A DNA stretch of 64,000 bases from Crotalaria pallida (lineage: Eukaryota; Streptophyta; Magnoliopsida; Fabales; Fabaceae): assembly GCA_037953625.1 (NCBI GenBank), contig CM075649.1:68851290-68915289 (forward strand), given 5' to 3'. Under the pieces are notes generated by a model, which was not told the origin of the DNA, did no database searches, and was given only the letters and a program-made list of their open reading frames with translations. Shown here piece after piece: positions 63,454 through 64,000 of this stretch (position 1 is the stretch's first letter; each line of letters opens with the position of its first letter). The position numbers and the translations under genes were made by a program.

Positions 63454-64000
63454 TTTAGGATCATTCTAATGTTTCTTATAAGTCCAAATACATATTCCTA
63501 GAACATTCTAAGCCTTTAGAATACTCTCTTAACCATTCTACACTTGTTAGAACCTCCAAGGACTCATGCTACACCCTCTTCGTCACTTGGGGACTCAAGC
63601 ATTGTTTAGGATCATTCTAATGGTTCTTATAAGTCCAAATACATATTCCTAGAACATTCTAAGCCTTTAGAATACTCTCTTAACCATTCTACACTTGTTA
63701 GAACCTCCAAGGACTCATGCTACACCCTCTTCGTCACTTGGGGACTCAAGCATTGTTTAGGATCATTCTAATGGTTCTTATAAGTCCAAATACATATTAC
63801 TAGACCATTCTAAGCCTTTAGAATACTCTCTTAACCATTCTACACTTGTTAGAACCTCCAAGGACTCATGCGACACGCTCTACTTCCCTTGGGGACTCAA
63901 GCATTTTTAGGATCATTCTAATGGTTCTTATAAGTCCAAATACATATTACTAGACCATTCTAAGCCTTTAGAACACTCTCTTAACTATTCTACACTTGTT
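63454..64000 (+). repeat. Right edge: spacer monomers and a partial monomer
   Basis: Three spacer monomers ('ctcttcgtcacttgg' type twice, then 'gcgacacgctctacttcc' ending with the 1-bp deletion) followed by 95 bp of a further monomer from 63906. The array evidently continues past the window. Confidence 0.85.

Larger units (their letters stand above)
1..64000 (+). repeat. 151-bp tandem satellite array filling the window
   Basis: The motif 'tttaggatc' recurs at 1, 152, 303 and so on every 151 bp to the end of the window, always in the same orientation. Counting gives 424 complete monomers (1-63905) and a 95-bp partial one (63906-64000). The deviations from a perfect ladder sum to -119 bp: +1 near 7010, two -6, seventeen -4, two -15, two -3 and four -1. 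The reference copy at 1-151 has 40 C, 19 G, 50 T and 42 A, about 39% GC with a strong excess of C over G on this strand. No stretch over 300 bases lies outside the repeat, and neither edge of the array is in the window. Long homogeneous head-to-tail arrays of nucleosome-sized units are typical of eukaryotic centromeric, pericentromeric or subtelomeric heterochromatin. The sequence alone does not tell which of these it is, nor the species. Confidence 0.98.
46000..64000 (+). repeat. Region C: core-plus-spacer higher-order repeat subarray
   Basis: Nine copies of an ordered six-monomer core start at 46579, 48991, 50346, 52154, 54264, 55619, 58484, 60895 and 62552. The cores are separated by runs of more uniform monomers ('catgctacacgctctacgtcccttggggactcaagcattg' type, with 'attcctagaac' or 'attactagacc'). 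Core-to-core spacing is 16, 9, 12, 14, 9, 19, 16 and 11 monomers. Measured distances match these values minus 4 bp per interval, because each core holds one 147-bp monomer. One interval carries a further -1. A monomer with 'attcaaagcc' precedes most cores (about 46028, 48893, 54165, 55519, 58386, 60797, 62453). Confidence 0.85.

Noticed and set aside
1..64000. CRISPR array
   Set aside because: The repeat has regular spacing but no unique spacers between short repeats. The whole 151-bp unit repeats, and spacer-like parts are themselves conserved.
1..64000. CENP-B box
   Set aside because: I looked for TTCG-N4-A-N2-CGGG. The few 'ttcg' occurrences ('attcgaatgg', 'tttcggatc', 'ctcttcgtc') lack the CGGG half at the right spacing.
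1..64000. Telomeric repeat or subtelomeric junction
   Set aside because: 'tttagga' resembles part of a TTTAGGG plant telomere unit, but it occurs once per 151 bp and never in tandem, so it is a chance similarity.
1..64000. tRNA-derived SINE or other RNA polymerase III unit
   Set aside because: 'ggttcttataagtcc' faintly recalls a B box (GGTTCNANNCC) but fails at the conserved positions, and no A box or terminator run lies at suitable distance.

Overview
The whole 64-kb window is a single uninterrupted satellite-DNA array. I find no protein-coding gene, RNA gene, transposable element, CRISPR array or unique sequence. The unit is a 151-bp monomer, about 39% GC in the reference copy at 1-151, and every copy is head-to-tail in the same orientation. 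Taking the phase that starts at 'tttaggatc', I count 424 complete monomers from 1 to 63905 and a 95-bp partial monomer at the right edge. The count closes exactly: 424 x 151 is 64024, and all the length changes I located sum to -119 bp. This kind of array points to a eukaryotic nuclear genome, in centromeric, pericentromeric or other constitutive heterochromatin. The sequence does not show which species, or whether plant or animal.

Region A (1 to about 22.8 kb) is built from two main monomer types that often alternate. One ends CTTGAGGACTCAAG-TATTG and the other CTTGGTGTACCAAG-CAATG. A strongly diverged third type (attcgaatggttcatat...) is interspersed 13 times. Region A is a mosaic of overlapping in-register duplications with offsets of 302, 1057, 1812, 2265, 4530, 6191 and 8758 bp, all exact multiples of 151. 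It contains one indel, a +1 near 7010.

Region B (about 22.8 to 46.0 kb) changes monomer vocabulary ('cgctctac', 'gtccaaatacatatt', 'cacttggggtaccgag'). It carries length-variant monomers of 150, 148, 147, 145 and 136 bp. It contains a 1198-bp tandem duplication, a 1661-bp duplication and a very young 6768-bp tandem duplication (30956-37683 and 37724-44451, with only two differences seen).

Region C (about 46.0 to 64.0 kb) has the clearest higher-order repeat. An ordered six-monomer core of 902 bp, which includes one 147-bp monomer, recurs nine times. The cores are separated by a variable number of more uniform monomers, so successive cores start 16, 9, 12, 14, 9, 19, 16 and 11 monomers apart.

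Within each monomer there are short dyads: ATTCTAA-GCCT-TTAGAAT, the palindrome CTTATAAG, and a 14-bp dyad near the monomer end. The two main region-A types differ at that last dyad by paired changes that preserve its symmetry. These architectural features are the most interesting content of the window. Short open frames of 64 to 75 codons are by-products of the repeat, because 151 is not a multiple of 3, and I do not treat them as genes.
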